Notes: a model not told the origin generated them from the sequence alone. 64,000 nucleotides of DNA from Sphingomonas sp. (GCA_017418975.1 JAFOMG010000019.1:1-64000), one strand, 5' to 3'. Counted from the stretch's first letter, positions 50,408-59,857 are shown. Numbers and translations are program-made.

Positions 50408-53400
50408 CGATGACGGCGGAACGCCTCTATATCGACGAGGAGCGCGCTTCCTTCGCGCAAGAGCGGCTCTGGTTGCTGCAGCAGCTCGATCCCTCCGACA
50501 GCGGCTATAATCTGGTCCTCCCCATCCCGCTGCCGGCCGGCACCGACGCCGCGCTGTTCTCGGCGGCCATGGCCGACATGATCGAGCGTCACGACAGCCT
50601 GCGGACGCTGTTCGAGGATCGCGACGGCGTGCCCTGGCAATGCGTGCTGGCGCCCCATGCGCCGGCGGTGGTGGCGCACGATTTCGCGGCGCTCGCGCCC
50701 GAGGCACGCGAGGAAGCGCTCGCCGCATTGATCGCCAGCGAGATCGCGACGCCGTTCGATCTCGCCGCCGCACCGCCGCTGCATTGCCACCATGTCGATC
50801 TCGGCGAGGCGGGCACGCTGGCGGTAATCGCGCTCCACCACATCATCGCCGATGGCTGGTCGATGCACCTGTTCGCGCGGGACCTCGCCGAATTCAGTGC
50901 CGCGCACCTCGCCGCGCGCGCGCCCATGCTGCCGCCGCTCGATTATCAATATGTCCATTTCTCCACCTGGCAGCGCGATCAGGTCGAGCGGGGCGCCTAT
51001 GCCGAGCAGCTCGACCATTGGGTGCGCACGCTTTCGGAAGCGCCCCCGGTGCTCGACCTGCCGCTCGACCGGCCGCGCACGCCGCAGCCCCAGGCGCGGG
51101 GCGGCACCTGGATCGTCCATTTCCCGGACGCGTTGCGCGACGGCCTCAACCAGCTTGCCCGGGCGGAGAATGCCACGCTCTACATGGTGCTGATGGCAGG
51201 CTATCAAGCGCTCCTGTCGCGGCTGGGCGGGCAGCACGACATCATCGTCGCCACGCCGGTGGGCAGCCGGCCCAGAGCCGAGTTCGACGACATCTTCGGC
51301 TGCTTTCTCAACAATGTGCTCGTGCGCGGCCGGCCCGCCCGCGCGCAGAGCTTCCGCGAGTTCCTGGCCGCGACCCGAGTGGCGGTGCTCGATGCCTTTG
51401 CGCATCAGGACGTGCCGCTCGAGGTGGTGATCGAGGCGGTCAAGCCGCAGCGCAGCCGCACCCACACGCCATTGTTCCAGACGATGCTGGTGCTGCAGAA
51501 CGCCCCGCGCACGATGGAGGAATCCACGCCGGAGAGCGCGCCGGTCGACGGTCCCGGCCTCTCGCTCAACGCCAAGTTCGAGCTTTCCGTCGCGCTGTGG
51601 GAAACCGCCTCCGGCCTCACCGCCGCCTTCGAGTATCGCAGCGACCTGTTCGACGAGGCGACCATCGCGGCGATGGCCAGCGCCTATCGGGCGCTGCTGG
51701 CCGATGCGGTGGCGCGGCCGGACGCGCGGCTGGGCAGCCTCGCGCTGCTCGATGCGCCGACGCAGCGAAAGATGCTGCACGACTGGAACGCCGTGCCGCT
51801 CGACTATCCCGACACGGCGACGATCCACGGGCTGTTCGAGGAACAGGTCGCGCGGGATCCCGACGCGGTCGCGGTGATCTTCGAGGACCTGACGCTCAGC
51901 TATGCTGCGCTCAATCGCGCCGCCAATCGCATCGCGCACCAGCTGATCGCGCTGGGCGCGGGCCCCGAGACCTGCGTGCCGGTGGTCTGCGAGCAGAGCA
52001 TCGAGATGATCGTCGCGCTGATGGGCGTGCTCAAGGCCGGCGCCGCCTATGTGCCGATCGACCCGGCCTTGCCGCAGAAGCGCGTCGAATATCTGATCGG
52101 CAGCGTTGCGCCCAAGGCGGTGCTGACACTGGAGCGCTTCGCCGGGCTGGTGGGCGATCCGGGAGCCCCGGTGATCCCGATCGACGGAGCGCACATGGCC
52201 GCGGGCGCCGATGCCGGCAATCCCGAGGTCGCGGTGTCGGCGCGTACGCTCGCCTATGTGATCTTCACTTCGGGCACCACCGGCCTGCCCAAGGGCGTGG
52301 AGGTCGAGCATCGCAGCGTCCTCCACCATCTCTGGGGCATGCGCGAGCAATATGCGGTGACCTCGGCCGACCGCTTCCTGCAGAAGCACCCGTTCAATTT
52401 CGACGTGTCGGTCTGGGAGTTCTTCCTCCCGCTCGCGACCGGCGGCAGCACGGTGATGGTGCGCCCGGGCGGCCAGCGCGACCTGGATTACATGATCGAC
52501 CGGATCGTCGCGGAAGGCGTCACCATCGTGTGCTTCCTCCCCTCGGCGCTCACGGTGCTGCTCGACCATCCGCGCATCGCGCTGCTCGACGCCTCGGTGC
52601 GCTGGATGCTGTGCGGCGCGGAGACGATGGGGCGCGATGTGCCGACCCGCTTCTTCGAGCGGCTCAACGCCAGGCTGCACAATCTCTACGGCCCGACCGA
52701 GACGACCGTCCACAACAGCTGGTATGAATGCCTGCCGGGCGAGCAGCCCGCGGTGATCCCCATCGGGCGCCCGATGCCGGGCGTGCGCCTGTACGTCCTC
52801 GATCCCGAGCTGCAGCCGGTGCCGATCGGCGTGCCGGGGGAAATCCATATCGGCGGCGCCAGCGTCGCGCGCGGCTATCGCAACAGCCCCGACATCACCG
52901 AAGCCCGGTTCGTCGCCGATCCCTTCACCGACGGGCCCGATCCGCGAATGTATCGCACCGGCGACATCGGCCGCTTTCGCGCCGACGGCAATATCGAGTT
53001 CATCGGGCGGCGCGATCGCCAGTTCAAGATCCGCGGCTTCCGCATCGAGCTGGGCGAGATCGCGCACGTGCTGCGCCAGCACGAGCAGGTCCGGGAAGCG
53101 CTGGTGATCGTCCGCGAGGACATGCCGGGCGATCTGCGCATCGTCGCCTATGTCGTCGCGAGCGAGCCCGGATTGGGAGAGGCCGCCCTGCTCGAGCATG
53201 CGGCGCTGCACCTCCCGCGGCACATGCTGCCCAGCGCGATCGTGATGATGGACAGCCTGCCGCTCACCGCGAACGACAAGGTGGACATGCGCGTGCTTCC
53301 GGCGCCCGGCCGCTATCAGCGCGACGCGGGCCGAGCGCCCGAGGGCCCGATCGAGACCGGGCTGGCGGCGATCTGGAACTCGCTGCTCGGCTCGGCGGTG

Positions 53401-53616
53401 GAAGGCGTCGAGGACGACTTCTTCGACCTTGGCGGCCACTCGCTGCTCGCTGCCCGGCTGGTCGCCCATGTCCGCGCCCGCCTGGGCCGCGTGCTGCCGG
53501 TGCGCGCGGTGTTCGAGACGCCGAAACTCGGCGCGATGGCGGAAGCCATCGCCGCGGCACCGATCGCCGAGGACGATCTCAGCGCGATGCTGCGCCGGCC
53601 GCGGCGATCCCTTTGA
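50404..53616 (+). CDS. Single-module NRPS (C-A-T, no release domain)
   Basis: A 1070-residue nonribosomal peptide synthetase with one module. The condensation domain (about 10-440) has the active motif HHIIADG at 145-151. The adenylation domain (about 470-960) has FTSGTTGLPKG at 621-631, YGPTETT, YRTGDIGRF and the A10 lysine in LTANDKVD. The carrier domain (about 975-1045) has GGHSLL with Ser1013. By eye the specificity residues read roughly D-V-W-F-M-C-L-V-H-K, close to but not equal to serine-type codes. No thioesterase, reductase or epimerase follows, so chain release must be in trans. The start overlaps the MetRS-like stop (ATGA). The donor for the condensation domain is unknown. Confidence 0.92.
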   Translation: MTMTAERLYIDEERASFAQERLWLLQQLDPSDSGYNLVLPIPLPAGTDAALFSAAMADMIERHDSLRTLFEDRDGVPWQCVLAPHAPAVVAHDFAALAPEAREEALAALIASEIATPFDLAAAPPLHCHHVDLGEAGTLAVIALHHIIADGWSMHLFARDLAEFSAAHLAARAPMLPPLDYQYVHFSTWQRDQVERGAYAEQLDHWVRTLSEAPPVLDLPLDRPRTPQPQARGGTWIVHFPDALRDGLNQLARAENATLYMVLMAGYQALLSRLGGQHDIIVATPVGSRPRAEFDDIFGCFLNNVLVRGRPARAQSFREFLAATRVAVLDAFAHQDVPLEVVIEAVKPQRSRTHTPLFQTMLVLQNAPRTMEESTPESAPVDGPGLSLNAKFELSVALWETASGLTAAFEYRSDLFDEATIAAMASAYRALLADAVARPDARLGSLALLDAPTQRKMLHDWNAVPLDYPDTATIHGLFEEQVARDPDAVAVIFEDLTLSYAALNRAANRIAHQLIALGAGPETCVPVVCEQSIEMIVALMGVLKAGAAYVPIDPALPQKRVEYLIGSVAPKAVLTLERFAGLVGDPGAPVIPIDGAHMAAGADAGNPEVAVSARTLAYVIFTSGTTGLPKGVEVEHRSVLHHLWGMREQYAVTSADRFLQKHPFNFDVSVWEFFLPLATGGSTVMVRPGGQRDLDYMIDRIVAEGVTIVCFLPSALTVLLDHPRIALLDASVRWMLCGAETMGRDVPTRFFERLNARLHNLYGPTETTVHNSWYECLPGEQPAVIPIGRPMPGVRLYVLDPELQPVPIGVPGEIHIGGASVARGYRNSPDITEARFVADPFTDGPDPRMYRTGDIGRFRADGNIEFIGRRDRQFKIRGFRIELGEIAHVLRQHEQVREALVIVREDMPGDLRIVAYVVASEPGLGEAALLEHAALHLPRHMLPSAIVMMDSLPLTANDKVDMRVLPAPGRYQRDAGRAPEGPIETGLAAIWNSLLGSAVEGVEDDFFDLGGHSLLAARLVAHVRARLGRVLPVRAVFETPKLGAMAEAIAAAPIAEDDLSAMLRRPRRSL

Positions 53617-53642
53617 CCGAATCCAGCACGGGGCTCTGCCAG

Positions 53643-54980
53643 ATGTACAATGAAACCGGGCTAAAATCCGCCGAAGTCCTCGAAACCGTCGCCGAGCCGG
53701 CGGTCGCCGCCGTCGATCTCGCCTGTATCGGCTTCGGTCCCGGCGGCATCAGCCTCGCCGCCGCCTATAGCGACTGGCGCGACACCCAGCCCGAGGGCGC
53801 CCCGGTCCCGAGCCTCCGGTTCATCGAGCGGCGCCCCGGCCCCGCATGGCAGCCCGGCCTGCTGATCCGCGGCGCCGACCTCAACCATCATTTCCTCCGC
53901 GACTTCGCCACGCCACGCGATCCGCGCAGCCGCTTCACCTTCGCCTGCTATCTCAAGGAAACCGGCCGGCTGTTCCAGTTCGGCCATCTCGGCGGGCGTG
54001 TGAGCCGCGTCGAATGGAACGACTATGTCGTCTGGACCGCCCGCCATTTCGATCCGCTGGTCCGCTATGGGCTGGCGGTGCGATCGATCGCCCCCGCGGC
54101 GATGCGCAACGGCACGCCGAACCTGATCGAGCTGGAACTGGACGACGGCAGCCGCGTCGCGGCGCGCAACCTGGTGGTGAGCACCGGCCAGTTCCCGCGC
54201 GTGCCCGAGCCGTTCCGCGCGCATCTGGGCCCGCGCATGTTCCACAGCGCGGGGTTTCTCGACCGGATCTCCGCCTTCGATCGCGCCGCGCCGCTCAAGA
54301 TCTGCGTGCTGGGCTCGGGCCAGAGCGCGGGCGAGACGCTGTTGTGGCTCTACGATCATTTCCCCAACGCGCAGCTCACTTCGGTGCATCGCGGCCTGCC
54401 GTTCCGCCTGGTCGATATCGGCCATTTCAGCAACGAGGTCTTCTTTCCCGACCAGGTGCCCTATTTCCACGCCCTCTCTCCCGAGAAGCGGCGCATGGCC
54501 GCGCAGGAATATCACCTGACCAACTTCTCCGCGGTGGACATCGACATCAGCCAGGGCCTCTACTGGCGGATGTACGAGGACCGGGTGCTCGGCACGACCC
54601 GCGCCGAAGTCATCGCCCGCCATGCCGCCAGCGAAGTCGAGGCCGTGGGCGACGGATTCCGGATCCGTTTCGTCGACGGGCTCAGCGGCGCCGAGCGCAT
54701 GGTGGACGCGGATATCGTCGTGCTCTGCACCGGCTATCACGAGCCCGCCTTCCCGCCGCTGCTCGAGCCGCTGCGCGAATGGATCGTCACCGACTCCAGC
54801 GGCGGCCCCGAAGTCGCGCTCGACTATCGCGTCCGGACCGCATCCGGGTTCGGGCCGGCGCTGTACCTGAACGGCGTCACCGAGCGCACGCACGGCGCCA
54901 GCGACGCCTCGTCGCTCAGCATGACCGCGCTGAAGGCCCAGACGATCCTCGAATCCTTCCTGACCAACCGGAATCGCTGA
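53643..54980 (+). CDS. Lysine/ornithine-type N-monooxygenase
   Basis: A 445-residue flavin-dependent N-hydroxylase of the SidA/IucD/PvdA family, acting on the side-chain amino group of lysine, ornithine or diaminobutyrate. The FAD motif GFGPGG is at 30-35, the family stretch HHFLRDFATPRDPRSRFTFACYLKE follows, the NADPH motif GSGQSAGE begins at 224, and a C-terminal DIVVLCTGYHEP precedes RTHGASDASSLS. No hydroxamate-forming acyltransferase gene is nearby, which argues against a plain hydroxamate siderophore. In hydrazine pathways such enzymes (Spb38 in s56-p1) make the N-hydroxy amine for N-N bond formation. Confidence 0.88.
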   Translation: MYNETGLKSAEVLETVAEPAVAAVDLACIGFGPGGISLAAAYSDWRDTQPEGAPVPSLRFIERRPGPAWQPGLLIRGADLNHHFLRDFATPRDPRSRFTFACYLKETGRLFQFGHLGGRVSRVEWNDYVVWTARHFDPLVRYGLAVRSIAPAAMRNGTPNLIELELDDGSRVAARNLVVSTGQFPRVPEPFRAHLGPRMFHSAGFLDRISAFDRAAPLKICVLGSGQSAGETLLWLYDHFPNAQLTSVHRGLPFRLVDIGHFSNEVFFPDQVPYFHALSPEKRRMAAQEYHLTNFSAVDIDISQGLYWRMYEDRVLGTTRAEVIARHAASEVEAVGDGFRIRFVDGLSGAERMVDADIVVLCTGYHEPAFPPLLEPLREWIVTDSSGGPEVALDYRVRTASGFGPALYLNGVTERTHGASDASSLSMTALKAQTILESFLTNRNR

Positions 54981-54993
54981 ACGGAGCCGCCGC

Positions 54994-55806
54994 ATGTCCA
55001 CCTGGCTGTTTACCTATGGATCGAGCACCGACCCCGATCACTTCGCGGAGGATTTCGGCAGGCCCGAGGCCTTTGCCGCGGCGAGCGTGGCGGACTATCG
55101 GCTGGCCTTCGTCAATTACCGGGAATCGTTCGGAGGGGGGACTTCGGCGATCGTGCCCGCACCGGGCGCCGAGGCGATCGGCGTCGCCTATCGCATCACC
55201 CCCGAGCAGCGCGCGAGGCTGGCCGTCATCGACCCCGATTATGCGCTCCAGCCGATCCAGGCGCGCATCGGCGGCGAGACCGTCGAGGCCGAGGTGCTGC
55301 TGCCGCGCACGATCCATGGCTTCGCCTCGCCCACCGATGCCTATATGGCGCGGATTCGGTACGGCCTGACCGGCTTCTACCCCATCGCCCAGGTCGACGC
55401 CGCGATCCGCGCCGCGCTCGACCGGCGCTGGCTGTTCGACGGCCTTCCCGCGCAATGGGCGGCCGATGCCGAGCCGCGCATGGAATATGGCACCCTGTTC
55501 CGCCGGCTGCTGCCGTGGAAGGGGGGAGTCCGCACGCCCTGGGGCGGCGCCGTCGCCACCATCGCGCCGGGCACCGCCAGCGAGCTGTTTCCCCATGACG
55601 AGGAAGAGCTGGCATTCGTGCTGTCGGGCAGCGGCAGGCTGCGGCTCAACGCGCACGAGCGAACGCTCGGCCAGGGCGACCTCATCTATTTCGAACCCGA
55701 ATGCGAGCACGTCGTGACCAACGACCAGCCCGAGGAGCCGCTGGTCGTGCTGTTCCTCTGGTGGGGCGGGGCGGACGGCGTGGCGTGGGCGGGGCGCAAG
55801 ATCTGA
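54994..55806 (+). CDS. Gamma-glutamylcyclotransferase-like / cupin fusion protein
   Basis: A 270-residue two-domain protein. The N-terminal about 150 residues resemble the gamma-glutamylcyclotransferase/AIG2 fold: TWLFTYGSSTDPDHF with Y-G-S at 8-10, and VADYRLAFVNYRESFGGGTSAIVPAPGAEAIGVAYRIT. The C-terminal part is a single cupin, APGTASELFPHDEEELAFVLSG, then GDLIYFEPECEHVVTN. Likely metal ligands are His201, one of Glu203-205, and His239. Hydrazine synthetases contain a zinc cupin joined to MetRS; here the cupin is joined to a different domain and encoded separately. It lies 14 bases after the N-monooxygenase gene. The contribution of the first domain is unknown. Confidence 0.78.
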   Translation: MSTWLFTYGSSTDPDHFAEDFGRPEAFAAASVADYRLAFVNYRESFGGGTSAIVPAPGAEAIGVAYRITPEQRARLAVIDPDYALQPIQARIGGETVEAEVLLPRTIHGFASPTDAYMARIRYGLTGFYPIAQVDAAIRAALDRRWLFDGLPAQWAADAEPRMEYGTLFRRLLPWKGGVRTPWGGAVATIAPGTASELFPHDEEELAFVLSGSGRLRLNAHERTLGQGDLIYFEPECEHVVTNDQPEEPLVVLFLWWGGADGVAWAGRKI

Positions 55807-55841
55807 CGCGATCCTTTCGCGTTTCTGGCGGGAGCGGAACA

Positions 55842-57497
55842 ATGACGGACCTGAAGGCGGCAACTCTCAACCGGCGCGGTTTCCTGGGCGCCCTGGGCTC
55901 GGCGATGGCGACGGCCAGCACGGCCTCCACCCGCGCGGCGCTCGCCGCGCAAGACACCGAGTTCGACTATATCGTCGTGGGCCTGGGATCGGCGGGCTGC
56001 GTCGTCGCCAACCAGCTGAGCGCGAAGGCGGGCCTGCGCGTGCTGGCGCTGGAAGCCGGCCCGACCGACTATACGCCGATCATCCAGAACCCCGACAATT
56101 ACTACAAGGCCAAGGGCTCTCCGATCTACGACTGGAACTATCAGACGATACCCCAGCCGCACATCGACGGCCGCATCATTCCCGCGCCGCGCGGCAAGGC
56201 CTATGGCGGATGCAGCTCGATCAACGCGATGATCTACATCCGCGGCAACCGCGCGGACTATGACAATTGGGCCTATCAGGGAAACCGGGGCTGGGCATAT
56301 CAGGACGTGCTGCCGCTGTTCATCGCGGCGGAGGGCAATCGCGACATCCGCGGGCCGCTGACGGGCAACAAGGGCCCTCTCACCGTGCAGAATTATCCGC
56401 ACAAGAGCCTGCCGGGCACGGCGTTCGTGCAGGCGGCGGTGCAGATGGGCTTCAAGGGGCCGGACTGGAACTTCAACGGCGCGATCCAGCAGGACGGCGC
56501 CGGCTTCTACCAGTTCACCATCCGCACCGAGCTGCGCGAGGGCAAGCCGCGGCTGGAACGGTGCAGCCTCGCCAAGGCCTATCTCCATCCCGCGATGGGG
56601 CGCACCAACCTCACCGTCCGCCATGATGCGCCGGTCAAGCGGCTGATCGTGGAAGGCGGCCGCGCGGTGGGCGTGGAATATGTGCTCGATGGCCAGACGC
56701 TGCAGGCGCGCGCAAGCCGCGAGATCGTCCTGTGCGCCGGCGCGGTCACTTCGCCCGCGATCCTGATGCGTTCGGGGATCGGCCCGGCCGACGCGCTGCG
56801 CGCGCTCGGCATCCCCGTCGTCCTGGACCTGCCGGGCGTCGGCGAGAATCTGCAGGACCATCCGGTGCTGCCGGTCGCCTATCATGCCATTCCCAAATTG
56901 CCGCCGCTCTGGGCCAGCGGCGTGCAGGCCGGGCTGTTCGTCAAGACGCAGAGCCATGCCCCCTCCGCGGCGCCCGATCTCCAGTTCCATTTCTGGCAGG
57001 GCGACGACGACGACGACAATTCCTTCTCCTTCTCGCCGACCGTGGTCCGGCCGTCGAGCCGCGGCCGGATCCGGCTCAAGTCGGCGGACTATACCGTCGC
57101 TCCCCTGATCGACCCGAACTATATGCAGACCCAGGCCGATATCGACGTGATGATCAAGGGCATGGAACTGTCCCGCCAGTTGGTGCGCCAGCAGGCGTTC
57201 AGAGGCATCGCGGGGGCGCCGCTGCACGATTTCGGATCGGCGAGAACGCCCAGGGAAATGGCCGATTATGTCCGCAAGAACGTGCGGACGATCTATCACC
57301 TCGCCAGCACCTGCAAGATGGGGCTCGGCGCCGATGCCGTGGTCGATCCGGAGCTCAAGGTCTATGGCATCGCCGGCCTGCGCGTCGCCGACGCCTCGAT
57401 CATGCCCGAAGTGGTCAGCGGCAACACCAACGCCGCCTGCGCGATGATCGGCCAGCGCGCCGCCGACATGATCCTCGGCAAGGACAAGCGCCCGTGA
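55842..57497 (+). CDS. GMC-family flavin oxidoreductase with Tat-type leader
   Basis: A 551-residue glucose-methanol-choline oxidoreductase. The N-terminus has a twin-arginine motif LNRRGFLGALG and an Ala-rich leader, followed by the FAD-binding VVGLGSAG at 46-52. Other family signatures are GKAYGGCSSINAMIYIRGNRADYDNW, GAVTSPAILMRSGIGPA, GVGENLQDHP and a C-terminal STCKMG with MPEVVSGNTNAACAMIG. It probably oxidises an alcohol to an aldehyde, perhaps on a late intermediate in the periplasm if the leader is functional. A run of five Asp residues lies in the middle. It overlaps the aminotransferase gene. Confidence 0.88.
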   Translation: MTDLKAATLNRRGFLGALGSAMATASTASTRAALAAQDTEFDYIVVGLGSAGCVVANQLSAKAGLRVLALEAGPTDYTPIIQNPDNYYKAKGSPIYDWNYQTIPQPHIDGRIIPAPRGKAYGGCSSINAMIYIRGNRADYDNWAYQGNRGWAYQDVLPLFIAAEGNRDIRGPLTGNKGPLTVQNYPHKSLPGTAFVQAAVQMGFKGPDWNFNGAIQQDGAGFYQFTIRTELREGKPRLERCSLAKAYLHPAMGRTNLTVRHDAPVKRLIVEGGRAVGVEYVLDGQTLQARASREIVLCAGAVTSPAILMRSGIGPADALRALGIPVVLDLPGVGENLQDHPVLPVAYHAIPKLPPLWASGVQAGLFVKTQSHAPSAAPDLQFHFWQGDDDDDNSFSFSPTVVRPSSRGRIRLKSADYTVAPLIDPNYMQTQADIDVMIKGMELSRQLVRQQAFRGIAGAPLHDFGSARTPREMADYVRKNVRTIYHLASTCKMGLGADAVVDPELKVYGIAGLRVADASIMPEVVSGNTNAACAMIGQRAADMILGKDKRP

Positions 57498-58810
57498 GCC
57501 GGCGCCCCCGCGCCGACATGCCGACGCGCGGCACCGCTTCCTTCACTCGGCTGGAATCGGAGGTCCGCGTCTATTGCCGCGGCTTTCCCGCGGTGTTCGC
57601 GCGCGCGCACGGCGCCGAGCTCTTCGACGAAGAGGAGCGGCGCTATCTCGACCTGCTCGTCGGCGCGGGCGTGCTGAACTATGGGCATAATCCGCCCGAG
57701 ATCGTCGCGGCGGTCAGCCGCTATCTGGCCGATGGCGGGATCGTCCACGCGCTCGATCTGCACACGGTGGCGAAGCGCCGGTTCCTCGACGCGTTCGAAT
57801 GCCACATCCTCGCCCCGCGCGGCCTGGACTACAAGATCCAGTTCACCGGCCCGACCGGCGCCAACGCGATCGAGGCGGCACTCAAGATCGCGCGGCGGGT
57901 CACCGGCCGGAGTTCGGTGATCGCCTTCACCAACGGCTATCACGGCGTGTCGCTCGGCGCGCTGGCGGCGACAGGCAATTCCGCCAAGCGCCGCGCCGCC
58001 GGCATCGCCCTGGCCGGCGTCGACCGGATGCCGTTCGACGGGTATCTCGGCAGCGACGTCGATACGGCGGCCTATCTCGCACGGATGCTCGCCGACCCCG
58101 GCAGCGGGATCGATCCGCCGGCCGCGATCCTGCTGGAAGTCGTGCAGGCCGAAGGCGGGATCAACCTGGCCTCGGATCCCTGGCTCCGCGCCATTGCCGA
58201 GATCGCCCGCGCCCACGACGCGCTGCTGATCGTCGACGACATCCAGGCCGGCTGCGGGCGCACCGGCAGCTTCTTCAGCTTCGAGCGCGCCGGAATCCGC
58301 CCCGACATCGTCTGCCTCTCCAAGGCGATCGGCGGAATGGGCCTGCCGATGTCGCTGGTACTGATGGCGCCGGAGCATGATTGCTGGCGGCCGGGCGAGC
58401 ACAACGGCACGTTCCGCGGCCACAATCTCGCTTTCGTCGCCGCGACCGCCGCCATCGAGAGCTATTGGCGCGACGACGGGCTGGAGCGGCGCGTGGCGGC
58501 CGGCGCCGCGCACCTCGAGAAGCGGCTGCGCGCGCTGCCGGGCCATGGCGGGCCCGATGGCTTCGCGCTGCGCGGCCGGGGAATGATCCGCGGCCTGGCA
58601 TGGCGCGATACCCGTATCGCCGGGCAGGTCTCGGCGGCGGCCTATGCGCGCGGCCTGATCGTCGAGACCTGCGGCCCCCGGGACGAAGTGCTGAAACTGC
58701 TGCCGCCGCTGACGATCACCGCGTCCGAGATCGACGAGGCGGCCGATCTGCTGGGCGAGGCGATCGCCGACATCGTCCCCGTCCCCGCCACTGCGCTCGA
58801 GACGGCCTGA
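57494..58810 (+). CDS. EctB-like class III aminotransferase (diaminobutyrate type)
   Basis: A 438-residue PLP enzyme close to diaminobutyrate-2-oxoglutarate aminotransferases such as EctB. The opening FTRLESEVRVYCRGFPAVF is typical of EctB. Others are GVLNYGHNPP, FTGPTGANAIEAALKIAR, FTNGYHGVSLGAL, IVDDIQAGCGRTG, and the PLP Lys277 in SKAIGGMGLPMS. It would convert aspartate semialdehyde to L-2,4-diaminobutyrate (or the reverse) and so may supply the amine for the N-monooxygenase. No ectA or ectC is present, so ectoine synthesis is unlikely. GTG 57494 overlaps the previous stop; ATG 57518 is an alternative. Confidence 0.87.
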   Translation: MSRRPRADMPTRGTASFTRLESEVRVYCRGFPAVFARAHGAELFDEEERRYLDLLVGAGVLNYGHNPPEIVAAVSRYLADGGIVHALDLHTVAKRRFLDAFECHILAPRGLDYKIQFTGPTGANAIEAALKIARRVTGRSSVIAFTNGYHGVSLGALAATGNSAKRRAAGIALAGVDRMPFDGYLGSDVDTAAYLARMLADPGSGIDPPAAILLEVVQAEGGINLASDPWLRAIAEIARAHDALLIVDDIQAGCGRTGSFFSFERAGIRPDIVCLSKAIGGMGLPMSLVLMAPEHDCWRPGEHNGTFRGHNLAFVAATAAIESYWRDDGLERRVAAGAAHLEKRLRALPGHGGPDGFALRGRGMIRGLAWRDTRIAGQVSAAAYARGLIVETCGPRDEVLKLLPPLTITASEIDEAADLLGEAIADIVPVPATALETA

Positions 58811-58816
58811 CCGGCA

Positions 58817-59857
58817 ATGCGTGGGCCCAGCCTTCTCGTCGTGGGGGCTGGCATCAACGGCCTGTGGATCGCCTGGCGCTTCCTGCGCGCCGGCTGGCGC
58901 GTGACGCTGGCGGATGCCGGGCCCCTGCCCAATCCGGCGGCGGCATCCTGGGACCAGCATCGGCTGATCCATCCGCTGGGCGCGGAATCCGAAGCGGATG
59001 TCCATGCCATCGAAGCGGCGATGGGGGGCTGGGCGGAACTCTGGTCGCGGCTCGGCCACAGCCATTATCGCCAGACCGGAGGCCTGCTCGGCAGCCGCAT
59101 AGAGGCGCGCGCGATCTTCCTGGGCGCCGCCGGCTGGCCCTGCCAGCGCGTGGGCAGCGCCAGCCTGGCGGCCCTGGTGCCGGGGCTGCGGCGCCATCCC
59201 GAAAATGGCGGGCTATGGACGCCCCGCGCCGGCGTGCTGCTTGCCGACCGCATCGTCACGGACATGGTCCGGCTGATCGACGGGCTCGGCTGTCGCCTCC
59301 TGCCCCACCGGCCCATAATGGAGGAGGAGATCCGCGAAGGACGGCTGAAGCTCGACCATGGCGAACGCCTTGAGCACGACCTGACCATCGTCGCGGCGGG
59401 TGCGGGCACCGGCAGGGCGATGCGGGCACTGGCGCCGCGCCTCGCCATTGTCGAGCAGACGATGTTCTATTTCTCCGCGCCGCGAGCCTGGGAGCGCGCG
59501 CCTCTCCTTGTCGATTTCGGTCCGGGAGACGATCTCTGGGCCGCACCGCCCATCGCCGGCACGATGCTCAAATTCGCCGCCAGCGACCTTGCCGTGGCGG
59601 AGGGCCCGTTCGACGCCGACGCGCTTTCCGAGCGGATCGACGAGACTTTCCGCACGGCCGAATGGCGGTTCGTGCGCCAGGCACGCTGCGGCTATGCCCG
59701 CACGGCCGACGGAGCCCGCATCCTGGAGCCCGTAAAGGGTACCGACCAGCGCGTCTGGGTCGTCGCTGGCTGCAATGGAGGCGGCTTCAAGCTGGCGCCG
59801 CTGGTGGCGGACCTGGTCTGGCAGCATGCGCCGGGCCATGCGGGCGCGCTTGCATGA
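58817..59857 (+). CDS. FAD-dependent amino acid oxidase (DAO family)
   Basis: A 346-residue flavoenzyme of the D-amino-acid oxidase/glycine oxidase family. The dinucleotide motif GAGINGLW is near the start; TGGLLGSR, TIVAAGAGTGRAM and the C-terminal VVAGCNGGGFKLAPLVADLVW match the family. In the s56-p1 pathway a related enzyme (Spb39) oxidises the N-N-linked dimer to free hydrazinoacetate, and DAO genes accompany other hydrazine clusters. That makes this a good candidate for processing the N-N product here. It lies seven bases after the aminotransferase and overlaps the next gene (ATGA). Confidence 0.85.
   Translation: MRGPSLLVVGAGINGLWIAWRFLRAGWRVTLADAGPLPNPAAASWDQHRLIHPLGAESEADVHAIEAAMGGWAELWSRLGHSHYRQTGGLLGSRIEARAIFLGAAGWPCQRVGSASLAALVPGLRRHPENGGLWTPRAGVLLADRIVTDMVRLIDGLGCRLLPHRPIMEEEIREGRLKLDHGERLEHDLTIVAAGAGTGRAMRALAPRLAIVEQTMFYFSAPRAWERAPLLVDFGPGDDLWAAPPIAGTMLKFAASDLAVAEGPFDADALSERIDETFRTAEWRFVRQARCGYARTADGARILEPVKGTDQRVWVVAGCNGGGFKLAPLVADLVWQHAPGHAGALA

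Noticed and set aside
57494..58810. Ectoine biosynthesis
   Set aside because: Only an EctB-like enzyme is present; ectA and ectC are absent and the context is an NRPS operon.
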